Shown here piece after piece: positions 17,742-32,436 of a DNA stretch of 64,000 bases (the first letter of the stretch is position 1; every line of letters begins with the position of its first letter). The translations under genes and the position numbers were made by a program. The notes beneath the pieces were generated by a model. That model was not told the origin of the DNA. It did not search any database and saw only the letters and a list, made by a program, of their open reading frames with translations. Source of the stretch: CAYTEO01 sp964436825 (GTDB lineage: Bacteria; Krumholzibacteriota; Krumholzibacteriia; LZORAL124-64-63). The stretch covers positions 5,345 to 69,344 of the forward strand of contig CAYTEO010000009.1 in NCBI GenBank assembly GCA_964436825.1. Reading direction: 5' to 3'.

Positions 17742-20700
17742 ATGTCCGCAAGCAACGATCTCGACGCCGCCCTGGCGGCGTGGCAGCGGGAGCCGACGCC
17801 CCGGCGCGCCGCCGGGGTCCTGGAGGCCGCGCCTGTCGACGGCACCGCGACGGACTGGCACCGCTTCCTGGAGCGGACCCGCCGCAGCGACTTCCTGCTC
17901 TCGCTGCCGGACGACGACGCCCGGCGCCACTGGGCCGACCTCGCCGTCCGGGGGATCCGCCAAAGCGGCTACACCCTGGAGACACTCCTCGCCGCCCGCA
18001 CGGCGGAGCACCCCGAGCGGATCTACCTGCGGGACGACGCCCTGGCCGGCGCCTGGACCTACCGGGCCGTCCGCCGCCGGGCGCGAGCCGTGGCCGCCGC
18101 GCTGCTGACCCTCTCGTCCCGCCCGCGGGTGGCGCTCTGGACGCCGAACTCCCTGCCCGGCGCCGTCTGCGACCTGGCCTGCCTCTGCCACGGCCTGTTC
18201 ATCACCCCTCTCTCGCCGGGTCTGGACCTCGAGACGGTAGCCTGGATCTGCCGACGGCTCGAGATCGACATCCTGGTCACCGGGGGCGCCGAGCAGCACC
18301 ACCTGGCCGCACGCCTGCGGGAGGGCGGCGACGGTCCCCGCCACCACGTCGTGCTCGATGCCTCCGAGGAGGCGCCGCCCGACGCCGCTGACCTGGCGGA
18401 GCTGACCGGTGCGCTCTCCCCCGAGCAGGTCGACACGCTGCTGGAGCGGCATCCCCGCTTCGGCATGGACGACCCGGCGACGGCCATGTTCACTTCCGGC
18501 AGCACGGGTCGCCCCAAGGGCGTCGTCTTCACCCTGGCCAACATGGTCAGCAAGCGGTTCGCGCGGGCGGCCGCCCTGCCGGCGGTGGGCGACGACGAGG
18601 TGCTGTACTGCTACCTGCCGCTGTTCCACACCTTCGGTCGCTTCCTGGAGCTCCAGGGCACCCTCTTCTGGGGCGGGACCTACGTCTTCGCCCCGAACCC
18701 GTCCCGCGAGACACTGCTGCGCGAGCTGCCGCGGGTTTGCCCCACCGGGCTGATCGGCGTTCCCATCCGCTGGCAGCAGCTGCGCGAGCGCTGCGACGAG
18801 CTGGCCGGTCCCGGCAACCGCCCCGAGGAGTTCCACGTGCGGTCCGTGGTCGGCGACCGCCTGCGCTGGGGCCTGTCTGCGGCCGGATACCTGGATCCGG
18901 GAGTCTTCCGCTTCTTCCACCGGCACGGGATCGAGCTGTGCAGCGGGTTCGGGATGACCGAGGCGACAGGCGGCATCACGATGACGCCGCCGGGCCGGTA
19001 CCGGGACCGATCCGTGGGGATCCCGCTGCCGGGAATCGAGGTCCGCCTGGGGGAGCACGACGAGCTGCAGATCCGCGGCCCCTACGTCGCCGCCTACCTG
19101 GATCCGGAGCCGGCGGCGTACGACGGGGACTGGCTGCGGACCGGCGACATCTTCCGGCGCCACGAGGACGGGCACCTGGAGATCGTCGACCGGCTGAAGG
19201 ACATCTACAAGAACAGCCGCGGCCAGACCATCGCCCCCCGGCGCGTGGAGCAGCGGTTCGCCGGCGTGCCCGGCATCCGGCGGGTCTTCCTGGTGGGGGA
19301 CCACCGCAACGACAACGTCCTGCTGATCGTCCCCGACCCCGACGACCCGGTCCTGGAGGGGGATCCCCACTCCCCGACCGCCCGCAGCTACTTCAACCGG
19401 ATCATCACCAGCGCCAACGCCGAGCTGCTGCCCCACGAGCGGGTCGTCAACTTCGCGATCCTGGACCGGGACTTCTCCGCCGAACAGGGCGAGCTGACGC
19501 CCAAGGGATCCTACCGGCGCAAGGTCATCGAGGCGAACTTCGCCGCCGTCATCGACGAGCTCTACCGGCGCGAGGCGGTCCTGCTCCGCTGCGGCGACGT
19601 GACCGTCCGCGTCCCCCGCTGGCTCGTCCGCGAGCTGGGCGTCCTGGAGACCGAGCTGGTGGCCGACGGCGAGGGGATCCGCGACACCTCCCGGGGCCTG
19701 CACCTGGTCGTCGCCCGGATCGACGAGCGCCACGTCCGGGTCGGCGACCTGCAGTACGAGCTGGACGGGGACCGGATCCATCTTGGCCGGCTGGTCCGCC
19801 ATCCCCTGCTCTGGGTCGGCAACGACGCGCTGGTCCGCTTCTTCCCCGTGCGCGACGGCTGGGACGCTCCCCTCGCCCCGTTCAGCCGGCACGTCGAGCT
19901 GCCCCGGTCCCTGGCGGGCCAGCAGCGGCAGGAGCGCGCCGCCGACCTCAGGTCCCTGCGGGACCGGCGGCTGCCCCGCCTCCACGAGCTGTCGGTCAAC
20001 GCCCTGTTCGGGGACCGGGAGACGGCCCTGGCGGCCGTCGAGGGGCTGGCCCGGTCCCTGGAACTGGCCGAGCGCCGGGTGGCCGAGCTGATCCGGCTGC
20101 GCCTGGAGGCGCTGGCCCGGCATCCGGAGATGGCAGTCCGCAGCCGCGCCTACCGGGCCCTGCTGCTGGACGAGACCAGCCTCGACCCGGAACAGATCCG
20201 ACCCAAGTTCCTGGAGTCGGGCCTGCCGTTCCTGGACGAGGAGACGATCGCCGCGGTGACCGGCGACGGCCTGGAGCAGCGGCGCCTGGAGGCCTTCCGG
20301 CGCCGGCTGCACGCCTACCGCAGGCACATCCGCTGGCCCGCCGACGACGTGATGCGCTCGCAGCTGGAGGGCATCTTCTCCCTGCTGGCCGAGTTCGCCC
20401 GGCGCGACCCCACCTACTACGGGGCGGTGCGGGACGAGCTGGTCAGCTGGATCACGCTCTGCGGGGACGAGCGCGTCGCCGCGGCCGCGGAGCAGGAGGT
20501 CCTGGCCCTGGCCGAGTGGTACGAGGGACAGCTCTCGCACCTCGCCCCTCCCCTGGACAGGGAGCGCTGGCGGGAGGTCCTGCTCTTCCAGGAGGGGCTC
20601 GGCGAGCAGGAGATCGAGCGCATCCTCGACATCGTCTCCGACCGCCACTTCCTGGAACGCTCGATCCAGCTGGCCTTCGACGGGCAACGGATCCGCGCCG

Positions 20701-22316
20701 AGGACCTGCTTCCCGACGGGGTCTGGGTCGGTCGCCTGGCCGTCCGGCCCGTGCAGACGATCTACCGCCTCAGCCTCAACACCCGCGACGGCCGGCACTT
20801 CGACCTGCAGCTCATCGTCTGGAACCGGGAGGAGCTGGCGCGCAGCCACCGGCGGATCATCCGTTCCATCTACTGGCTCATCTCCCTGTCCGGCCATCCC
20901 CACGGCTCGCCCGTCCTGCCCCGTTTCGGCTGTTTCCGGCAGGAGAGCGGCGCCCTGTCGCTGGCCTACGTCGAGACGCTCCCGGTCTGGGAACGCATCG
21001 AGGAGTACGCCCGCGAGTTCGATCCCTCCGACCCGGCCGACGAGCGGCTGCGCTGGCAGCGCCTGTTCATCCAGTCCCTGGCCACCTTCTTCCGCGCCTG
21101 GGCCATCAGCGGCGGCCGCATCGTCCCCGGGCTGGTCGACCCGGCCAACGTCGCCGTCGACCCGTCCGACTTCCGGGAATCGTCCCGCATCCTGTCGCTG
21201 AGCGGCTGGCACGTGTACGGCGGCCCGCTGGACCTCGTCCGTCCCATGCTGCGCAACTTCTACAAGCAGACGTTCGTCACCTTCCCCCGCACCAGGCGGA
21301 CCCTGGAACTCTCCTGGATCGCCGACGCCTGCGTCGAGGCCCTCGGTCCGGAGCGCGCCGATGCCTTCCTGGTGGAGCTGCAGCGGGACCTGGAGGGGAT
21401 GTCGGCCGACCCGCTGGCCGCCCGCCTGGCGGCCCTGTTGCCCCAATACCGCCGACGCTGCCGGGAGGAGCCCTACCTGAGCTGTGCCCTGCTCGGCGCC
21501 TCGGCCCGCTACCGCCGCTGGCTGGCGGCCAACCCCGAGGCCTCCCCCCGGGCCCGCGAGCAGCTCATCGAGGAGATGCTCCAGCTCTACGGCCTGCAGC
21601 GACAGCCTCCCCTGCAGCGCTACCTGCTGTACCGGACGACCTGGTTCCGGGACGCCCCGCCGGCCGTCCAGGAGGCACTGGACCGTCTCCTGGCCACGAT
21701 GCACCGGCATCCCGAGCGGCCGGTGACGAACCTGCCCGAGCTGTCGGACCTGCAGTCCCTGCTGACCGGCCCCGACGAGCGGCGGGTCTTCCAGCGGATG
21801 GTCTTCCCCCACTCCCGCAGCGACGAGCCGCCGGAGCTGCTGACCGTCGGCGAGCAGGACCGCCGCCAGGTCGCCGTCAGCACCCGGATCCGCGACCGGG
21901 ACGGCGCCGCCTTCACCGTCCGCGAGCCGGTCTCCCCGGCCGAGGTGGGCGTCCTCTACCGCCTCTTCTTCCAGTCCGGCTACTACCGGACGATCTCGCC
22001 GGCGGACCGGGTCCTGGTCGTCCTGGACGAGCAGGACCAGGTCGTCGGCGGGATCAGCTGGCGTCCCGTCGACCGGGAGATCGTCCACCTCAACGGGATC
22101 GTCGTGGCGACACCGCTGCTGGGACACGGCCTGAGCAGCGCCATGATCGAAGATTTCTGTGGGCGGTTGGCCAACCTCGGGTATAATGCGGTCAAGACCC
22201 TGTTCGTCATGCGCCCCTTCTTCGAGAAGATGGGGTTCCGTGTCGATAGGCGCTGGGGGGGCCTGGTACGTCCCCTGGCCGACCCCCCGGACGTCCCTCC
22301 GACCGATTCCCGCTGA
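17742..22316 (+). CDS. AMP-forming ligase (ANL) domain fused to an unrecognised middle region and a GNAT-like domain, 1524 aa
   Basis: Residues about 90-600 are an ANL/acyl-CoA synthetase-type domain. It has the P-loop FTSGSTGRPKG near 250, GFGMTEATGG near 402, WLRTGDIF near 463, DRLKDIYKNSRGQTIAP near 485 and TPKGSYRRK near 588 (C-terminal lysine region). Residues about 600-1380 match nothing I recognise; they are rich in R/E/L helices, with a stretch near 1000-1240 faintly reminiscent of a kinase fold. Residues about 1385-1510 look like a GNAT acyltransferase. The ATG follows AGGGGAGCGTGACC. A fatty acid or other carboxylate substrate is possible. It is divergent from cydAB and lies 56 bases before the CydA-like heme protein gene. 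Confidence 0.75.
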   Translation: MSASNDLDAALAAWQREPTPRRAAGVLEAAPVDGTATDWHRFLERTRRSDFLLSLPDDDARRHWADLAVRGIRQSGYTLETLLAARTAEHPERIYLRDDALAGAWTYRAVRRRARAVAAALLTLSSRPRVALWTPNSLPGAVCDLACLCHGLFITPLSPGLDLETVAWICRRLEIDILVTGGAEQHHLAARLREGGDGPRHHVVLDASEEAPPDAADLAELTGALSPEQVDTLLERHPRFGMDDPATAMFTSGSTGRPKGVVFTLANMVSKRFARAAALPAVGDDEVLYCYLPLFHTFGRFLELQGTLFWGGTYVFAPNPSRETLLRELPRVCPTGLIGVPIRWQQLRERCDELAGPGNRPEEFHVRSVVGDRLRWGLSAAGYLDPGVFRFFHRHGIELCSGFGMTEATGGITMTPPGRYRDRSVGIPLPGIEVRLGEHDELQIRGPYVAAYLDPEPAAYDGDWLRTGDIFRRHEDGHLEIVDRLKDIYKNSRGQTIAPRRVEQRFAGVPGIRRVFLVGDHRNDNVLLIVPDPDDPVLEGDPHSPTARSYFNRIITSANAELLPHERVVNFAILDRDFSAEQGELTPKGSYRRKVIEANFAAVIDELYRREAVLLRCGDVTVRVPRWLVRELGVLETELVADGEGIRDTSRGLHLVVARIDERHVRVGDLQYELDGDRIHLGRLVRHPLLWVGNDALVRFFPVRDGWDAPLAPFSRHVELPRSLAGQQRQERAADLRSLRDRRLPRLHELSVNALFGDRETALAAVEGLARSLELAERRVAELIRLRLEALARHPEMAVRSRAYRALLLDETSLDPEQIRPKFLESGLPFLDEETIAAVTGDGLEQRRLEAFRRRLHAYRRHIRWPADDVMRSQLEGIFSLLAEFARRDPTYYGAVRDELVSWITLCGDERVAAAAEQEVLALAEWYEGQLSHLAPPLDRERWREVLLFQEGLGEQEIERILDIVSDRHFLERSIQLAFDGQRIRAEDLLPDGVWVGRLAVRPVQTIYRLSLNTRDGRHFDLQLIVWNREELARSHRRIIRSIYWLISLSGHPHGSPVLPRFGCFRQESGALSLAYVETLPVWERIEEYAREFDPSDPADERLRWQRLFIQSLATFFRAWAISGGRIVPGLVDPANVAVDPSDFRESSRILSLSGWHVYGGPLDLVRPMLRNFYKQTFVTFPRTRRTLELSWIADACVEALGPERADAFLVELQRDLEGMSADPLAARLAALLPQYRRRCREEPYLSCALLGASARYRRWLAANPEASPRAREQLIEEMLQLYGLQRQPPLQRYLLYRTTWFRDAPPAVQEALDRLLATMHRHPERPVTNLPELSDLQSLLTGPDERRVFQRMVFPHSRSDEPPELLTVGEQDRRQVAVSTRIRDRDGAAFTVREPVSPAEVGVLYRLFFQSGYYRTISPADRVLVVLDEQDQVVGGISWRPVDREIVHLNGIVVATPLLGHGLSSAMIEDFCGRLANLGYNAVKTLFVMRPFFEKMGFRVDRRWGGLVRPLADPPDVPPTDSR

Positions 22317-22372
22317 CGAGCAGGGTGGTTTCCGCCTTCCCTGGCCATGTCCCGTTCGCCCTGGAGGGAGCG

Positions 22373-23920
22373 ATGAACTATCCGGTCTGGTCCCTGGACA
22401 TGGGTGGCGGCGTCCTGATGGCGATCGTCGCCGTGCTGCACGTCTTCGTCGCCCATTTCGCCGTCGGCGGTGGCCTGTGGCTGGTGGTGACCGAGCGGCG
22501 GGCCAACCGTCGCGGCGACCGCCAGCTGCGGGACTTCGTCAAGTCGAACAGCCGGTTCTTCCTGCTGCTGACGCTCGTCTTCGGCGCCATCACCGGCGTG
22601 GGGATCTGGTCCACGGCGGCCCTGATCTCCCCCCACGGGATCCTGGCCCTGATCCACGGCTACGTCTGGGGCTGGGCCATGGAGTGGACCTTCTTCGTCC
22701 TGGAGATCGCCGCGGCCCTGGTCTACTGGTACGGCTGGGACCGGCTGGACGATCGCACGCACGAGATCGTGGGCTGGATCTACTTCGTGGGCGCGTTCAT
22801 GAGCCTGGTGATCATCAACGGGATCGTCACCTTCATGCTGACGCCCGGCGGGTGGCTGCAGGATCACGCCTTCTGGACCGGATTCTTCAATCCCACCTAC
22901 TGGCCGTCGCTGGCGACGCGGACCTTCGTCTCGATGGCCCAGGCCGGCCTGTTCACCCTGCTGGTGGCCGCCTTCCTGCCCCGCCACCCGGCCCGTCGCC
23001 GGGCCATCCGCTGGTGCGGCGGCTGGGTGGCCGCGGGCATGCTGCTGACGGCGCTGTCCACCTTCTGGTACGACCACGCCCTCGCCTCCGCCCTGCCGGA
23101 CTGGCACGACCTGACGACCGGCGCCATCCCCGTCCTGCCGCGGGTCATCTCCCTGCTGCGCTGGGGCCTGGTCGGCACCTTCGTCCTCTCGCTCTGGCCC
23201 CTGCTGGCGCCCCGCTCCTGGAACCCGCTCGGCGCCGTCCTGCTGTTCGCCGGTGGCCTGGCCGTCTTCTACGGCGGCGAGTGGACCCGCGAGGCGGCCC
23301 GCAAGCCGTACGTCATCCACGGCTACATGTACAGCACGGGGCTGCTCGTCTCGCAGACGGACGAGCTGGAACAGGTCGGTGCCGGGGCGCTGACGCGCTG
23401 GCGCGATCCTGCCGCGGCGACGCCGCGGGAGCGTGGCCGCGATCTCTACCGCGCCTGGTGCCAGCCGTGCCACACCATGGACGGCTACAACGGGCTGCGC
23501 CCCTACCTGGCCCACTGGAGCCCGGAACAGATCGCCGCCTTCCTGCCCAAGCTGCAGTACATGCGGGCCCAGATGCCTCCCTGGTACGGCAGCGACGAGG
23601 ACATCGCCGACCTGACGGCCTACCTCGCCGCCGAGGGGAGCACAGGGAGGGCCTCCTATCCACTCGACCCGGAGGAGGCCGGTGCGCTGGCCTTCCGGCT
23701 CCACTGCGGTCTCTGCCACACCACCGACGGCTACCGCTCCCTGCGCGACGCCCTGGCGGGCAGCAGCCGCGAGGACCTGGAGGACACCATCGACGAGCTG
23801 ACCGACCTGGCCGAGGAGATGGCGCCCTTCCTGGGTAGTCGACTGCAACGCAAGCACCTGCTGGACTACCTGGAGACGCTCGCCGCCACTGCTGCCGACG
23901 AGGAAGGAGGGACACGATGA
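22373..23920 (+). CDS. CydA-like membrane protein with two C-terminal c-type heme motifs
   Basis: This 515-residue protein has two parts. Residues about 1-330 form about 8-9 helices of the cytochrome bd CydA superfamily: histidines at 23 and 28, a conserved acidic helix WGWAMEWTFFVLEIAAAL near 102, and a closing REAARKPYVIHGYMYSTG like the CydA end GRQPWIVYGLL. The CydA quinol loop is missing. Residues about 350-500 hold two cytochrome c motifs, CQPCH at 363-367 and CGLCH at 445-449, each followed by a TMDGY/TTDGY repeat. This points to a bd-family oxidoreductase taking electrons through c-type heme. Ribosome site GGAGGGAGCG precedes the ATG. Confidence 0.82.
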   Translation: MNYPVWSLDMGGGVLMAIVAVLHVFVAHFAVGGGLWLVVTERRANRRGDRQLRDFVKSNSRFFLLLTLVFGAITGVGIWSTAALISPHGILALIHGYVWGWAMEWTFFVLEIAAALVYWYGWDRLDDRTHEIVGWIYFVGAFMSLVIINGIVTFMLTPGGWLQDHAFWTGFFNPTYWPSLATRTFVSMAQAGLFTLLVAAFLPRHPARRRAIRWCGGWVAAGMLLTALSTFWYDHALASALPDWHDLTTGAIPVLPRVISLLRWGLVGTFVLSLWPLLAPRSWNPLGAVLLFAGGLAVFYGGEWTREAARKPYVIHGYMYSTGLLVSQTDELEQVGAGALTRWRDPAAATPRERGRDLYRAWCQPCHTMDGYNGLRPYLAHWSPEQIAAFLPKLQYMRAQMPPWYGSDEDIADLTAYLAAEGSTGRASYPLDPEEAGALAFRLHCGLCHTTDGYRSLRDALAGSSREDLEDTIDELTDLAEEMAPFLGSRLQRKHLLDYLETLAATAADEEGGTR

Positions 23921-25008
23921 ACGGGTTCGTCCCCGGCCCCGACGCCCTGCCGTTGCCGGCTCCGGTCTGGCTGTTCACGGCGCTGTTGCACCTGACCCTG
24001 CTGGTCCACCTGCTGCTGATGAACGCCCTGCTGGGCGGCGGGCTGCTGGCGCTGCTGAGCCGCTTCTCCCGGGAGCGGCCAGGCGACCTCCACGACCAGC
24101 TGTTCCGGCGCGTCTCCAAGCTGCTGCCGACCCTCGTCGCCGGGACGGTCACCTTCGGTGTCGCCCCGCTGCTGTTCCTGCAGGTCCTGTACGGGCAGTT
24201 CTTCTACACCGCGACGATCATCATGGGATGGCCGTGGTTCCTGGTGACGGTCTTCCTCATCCTGGCCTACTACGGCCTCTACCTGAACTCCTTCCGCGGC
24301 GAGCGGCTGGGCGACTGGCGCGGACCGGTGTTCGCGGCGTCGGTCCTGCTGCTGCTGCTGATCGGCTTCGTCTTCAGCAACGTCAGCACCCTGGCGCTGA
24401 CACCGGACCGCTGGCCCGGTCTCTACTTCCACGCCCCGGGCGGGACGAGCTGGAACCTAGGCGAGCCGACCCTCTGGCCGCGCTGGCTGCACATGGCCCT
24501 GGGCACGGTGGCCGTGGGAGGTCTCTGGCTGGCCCTGCTGGCCCGCTGGCGGGGACATTCCCCCGAGCTGCGCGCCTTCCTGCACCGGCGCGGGATGACG
24601 GCCTTCCTCTGGGGCACGGCCCTTAACGTCCCGGTCGGACTGTGGCTGCTGACGACACTGCCGCGGGGAATCCGCCTGTCGCTGATGGGAGGCTCGCCCC
24701 ACGGGACCGGCCTGCTGGTCGCCGGCCTGGTCCTGGCGGCACCGCTGCTGTGGCTCTCCTGGCGGGGACGCCAGGAGGGCGACAGCTCGCTGGCACCGCT
24801 GTCGGCACTGACGGTCGTGACGATGCTGGTGATGATCCTGCTGCGGCAGGCCGTGCGCGACAGCTACCTGGCGGGCCTGTACCGGCCGCAGGAGATGGTC
24901 GTCAGGACCCAGGGGTTGAACCTGGTCCTGTTCGCCGTCCTGCTGGTGGGCTGCCTCGCGGTCGTCGTCTGGATGCTCCGGCGACTCCTGGCGGTCCTGT
25001 CCCGCTGA
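23917..25008 (+). CDS. Membrane partner subunit of the CydA-like/c-heme protein
   Basis: This 363-residue protein has about ten hydrophobic segments. It begins inside the end of the CydA-like gene (ATGA overlap), so the two are translated together and probably form a complex. The first third (HLTLLVHLLLMNALLGGGLL, then a VSKLLPTLVAGTVTFGVAPLLF stretch) resembles the CydA-like fold itself, and there is no CydB signature. It carries no cysteine heme motif. It is best viewed as the second membrane subunit, perhaps a degenerate CydA-like duplicate; catalytic role unknown. Confidence 0.65.
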   Translation: MNGFVPGPDALPLPAPVWLFTALLHLTLLVHLLLMNALLGGGLLALLSRFSRERPGDLHDQLFRRVSKLLPTLVAGTVTFGVAPLLFLQVLYGQFFYTATIIMGWPWFLVTVFLILAYYGLYLNSFRGERLGDWRGPVFAASVLLLLLIGFVFSNVSTLALTPDRWPGLYFHAPGGTSWNLGEPTLWPRWLHMALGTVAVGGLWLALLARWRGHSPELRAFLHRRGMTAFLWGTALNVPVGLWLLTTLPRGIRLSLMGGSPHGTGLLVAGLVLAAPLLWLSWRGRQEGDSSLAPLSALTVVTMLVMILLRQAVRDSYLAGLYRPQEMVVRTQGLNLVLFAVLLVGCLAVVVWMLRRLLAVLSR

Positions 25009-25014
25009 GCTCCG

Positions 25015-25040
25015 GGGGCCCGGCGGCGCCGCCGGGCCCC
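25015..25040 (+). terminator. Hairpin after the CydA-like operon
   Basis: A perfect 13+13-base palindrome (GGGGCCCGGCGGC and its complement) begins 7 bases after the stop codon. It is very GC-rich with no T run, so it could be a weak terminator or a transcript-end stabiliser. Confidence 0.5.
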
Positions 25041-25162
25041 TCCCGGCGCCGGCAATCCGGACTGGTCATCGGGAATTATTCGAGTATCTTGCACGCGCGC
25101 GCGGCCGTCGGCGACGGCCCGTTTCCTTGTCCCCCTGGAATCAACACGAAGAAGGAACGACC

Positions 25163-28729
<3,567 letters not shown>

Positions 28730-28742
28730 CGGCGGCGGGGCC

Positions 28743-29651
28743 CTAGCGGACGAAGCGTTCGCGGAAGACCCCGTGGCGGATCCCGGCGGAGCAGACGACG
28801 AACGACGTCTGCTCCGCCGTTTCCATCAGGTGCAGGACGACCAGGGCGCCGGCCAGGGCCACGTCGGCCCGCTCGGGCATCAGGCCGGCCCAGCGGCGCC
28901 GCTCGGTCAGGGAGGTCTGCCGCAACCGGTCCCGCAGCGCCGCGATCTCGTCGCGGGTGACGACGGTCCCGTCCAGCGACGCGGGGTCTTCCGGCCGCTC
29001 GCCGCGGATGGCGGTCACCAGGGTGTGGGGAGCGCCGCCGATCCCGACCAGCGCCTCGCCGGCCGGCCGCGGCAGCCCGGCCAGTCCCTCCCGCACGGCC
29101 GCCTCGGCGGCGGCCTGCCGCTGGTCGGGGACCCGGCCCTCCAGGCGGTGGGCGTCGGTCAGGGTCCGCACCCCCACCGGCACGCTGCCCCAGGCGACGA
29201 TCCGCTCGCCGCGACCGACGATCACCTCCGTGCTCGCCCCGCCGCAGTCGAAGACGGTGACGGCGTCGGGCAGGTCCGCCAGCGCGGCCCGGGCGGCCCG
29301 GTAGGCGTAGGTCGCCTCGCGCTCCGGGTCGAGGATCTCGACCCGCAGGCGGGCCCGCCGCTCGACCAGGGCGAGCAGCTCGTCGGCGTTCTCCGCCCGG
29401 CGCAGCGCCTCGGTCCCCACGGCGACGACCTTCTCCACTCCCAGCGCCTCGGCCCGGCGGCGGAACTCGACGACCGCGGCCACCGTGCGCCCGATCGCCG
29501 TCTCGTCCAGCTCCCCCGTGGCGGCCAGTCCCTCGCCCAGGCGGGTCACCAGGAGCCGGTCGTCCAGCGGGGTGACCCGGCCGTGGATGACGCGGGCGGC
29601 GTGGAACTTGACCGAGTTGCTGCCGATGTCGATGACGGCGTAGCGTCCCAT
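28743..29651 (-). CDS. Ppx/GppA-family phosphatase (exopolyphosphatase)
   Basis: This 302-residue member of the ASKHA superfamily has DIGSNSVKFHAARV at the start (phosphate 1 loop), FDCGGASTEVIVG near 138 (phosphate 2 loop) and GIGGAPHTLV near 200. The length matches the short, single-module Ppx/GppA proteins that hydrolyse polyphosphate or pppGpp. It is convergent with nifJ (13-base gap) and downstream of sdhB but separated from it by a hairpin. Substrate choice between polyphosphate and pppGpp cannot be made here. Confidence 0.88.
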   Translation of the reverse strand: MGRYAVIDIGSNSVKFHAARVIHGRVTPLDDRLLVTRLGEGLAATGELDETAIGRTVAAVVEFRRRAEALGVEKVVAVGTEALRRAENADELLALVERRARLRVEILDPEREATYAYRAARAALADLPDAVTVFDCGGASTEVIVGRGERIVAWGSVPVGVRTLTDAHRLEGRVPDQRQAAAEAAVREGLAGLPRPAGEALVGIGGAPHTLVTAIRGERPEDPASLDGTVVTRDEIAALRDRLRQTSLTERRRWAGLMPERADVALAGALVVLHLMETAEQTSFVVCSAGIRHGVFRERFVR

Positions 29652-29674
29652 CGTCCCCTCCCGGGATGACGAAC

Positions 29675-29703
29675 GGGCGGCCGGGGGCTGACCCCGACCG
29701 CCC
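29675..29703 (-). terminator. Hairpin between sdhB and the Ppx gene
   Basis: Twelve-base arms (GGGCGGCCGGGG and CCCCGACCGCCC, one G-U pair in the minus-strand RNA) with a 5-base loop. It follows the sdhB stop on the minus strand. There is no T run, so it may attenuate rather than fully stop transcription into the phosphatase gene. Confidence 0.45.
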
Positions 29704-29723
29704 TGCAGCCGTTCGCGGCGGCG

Positions 29724-30479
29724 CTACTTCTTCAGGGCCGCCTTGAAGTACTCGCGGCGCATGCGGGCGATGTTCTCGATGGAGATCTCCTTGGGGCAGA
29801 CCGCCTCGCACTCGCCGTGGTTGGAGCAGTCGCCGAACTGCTCGGCGTCCATCTGCGCGATCATGTCCAGGGCCCGGCGGTGCCGCTCGGCCTGGCCGTG
29901 GGGCAGCAGGGCCAGCTGGCTGATCTTGGCGCTGACGAACAGCGACGCCGAGGCGTTGGGGCAGGCGGCGACGCAGGCCCCGCAGCCGATGCAGGTGGCC
30001 GCGTCCATCGCCTTGTCCGCGGCCTCCTTGGGCACCGGGATGGCGTTGCCGTCCGCGGCCGACCCGACGTTGATCGAGACGTAGCCGCCCGCCTGCTGGA
30101 TCCGGTCCAGGGCGCTGCGGTCGACGACCAGGTCCTTGACGATCGGGAAGGCCCTGGCCCGGAACGGCTCGACGGTGATCGTCTCGCCGTCGCGGAAGTT
30201 CCGCATGCGCAGCTCGCAGGTGGTCGTCCCGGCCCGGGGACCGTGGGCGATCCCCTGGATGACCATGCCGCAGGTGCCGCAGATCCCTTCCCGGCAGTCG
30301 CTGTCGAACTCGATGACCGGCTCGCCCCGCTTGACGAGTTCCTCGTTGAGGATGTCGAGCATCTCCAGGAACGACATCTCGGGCAGGACGTTCTGGACCG
30401 TGTAGTCGACGAAGCGCCCCGTCTTCTCGCCGCGGGCCTGTCGCCAGACCTTGAGATGAATCGTCATGCTCTTGCTCAT
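29724..30479 (-). CDS. sdhB: Succinate dehydrogenase/fumarate reductase iron-sulfur subunit
   Basis: This 251-residue protein carries the three-cluster set. The [2Fe-2S] ligands are DCREGICGTCG near 60-70 with a later C, the [4Fe-4S] ligands CIGCGACVAACP near 155, and the [3Fe-4S] ligands CSNHGECEAVCP near 215. It passes electrons between the flavoprotein SdhA and the membrane cytochrome b subunit. It is the last gene of the sdhC-sdhA-sdhB unit. The direction (succinate oxidation or fumarate reduction) cannot be decided from sequence. Confidence 0.95.
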   Translation of the reverse strand: MSKSMTIHLKVWRQARGEKTGRFVDYTVQNVLPEMSFLEMLDILNEELVKRGEPVIEFDSDCREGICGTCGMVIQGIAHGPRAGTTTCELRMRNFRDGETITVEPFRARAFPIVKDLVVDRSALDRIQQAGGYVSINVGSAADGNAIPVPKEAADKAMDAATCIGCGACVAACPNASASLFVSAKISQLALLPHGQAERHRRALDMIAQMDAEQFGDCSNHGECEAVCPKEISIENIARMRREYFKAALKK

Positions 30480-30494
30480 GGCTCGCCCCTTCCC

Positions 30495-32423
<1,929 letters not shown>

Positions 32424-32436
32424 GTCAGCCTCCCCC

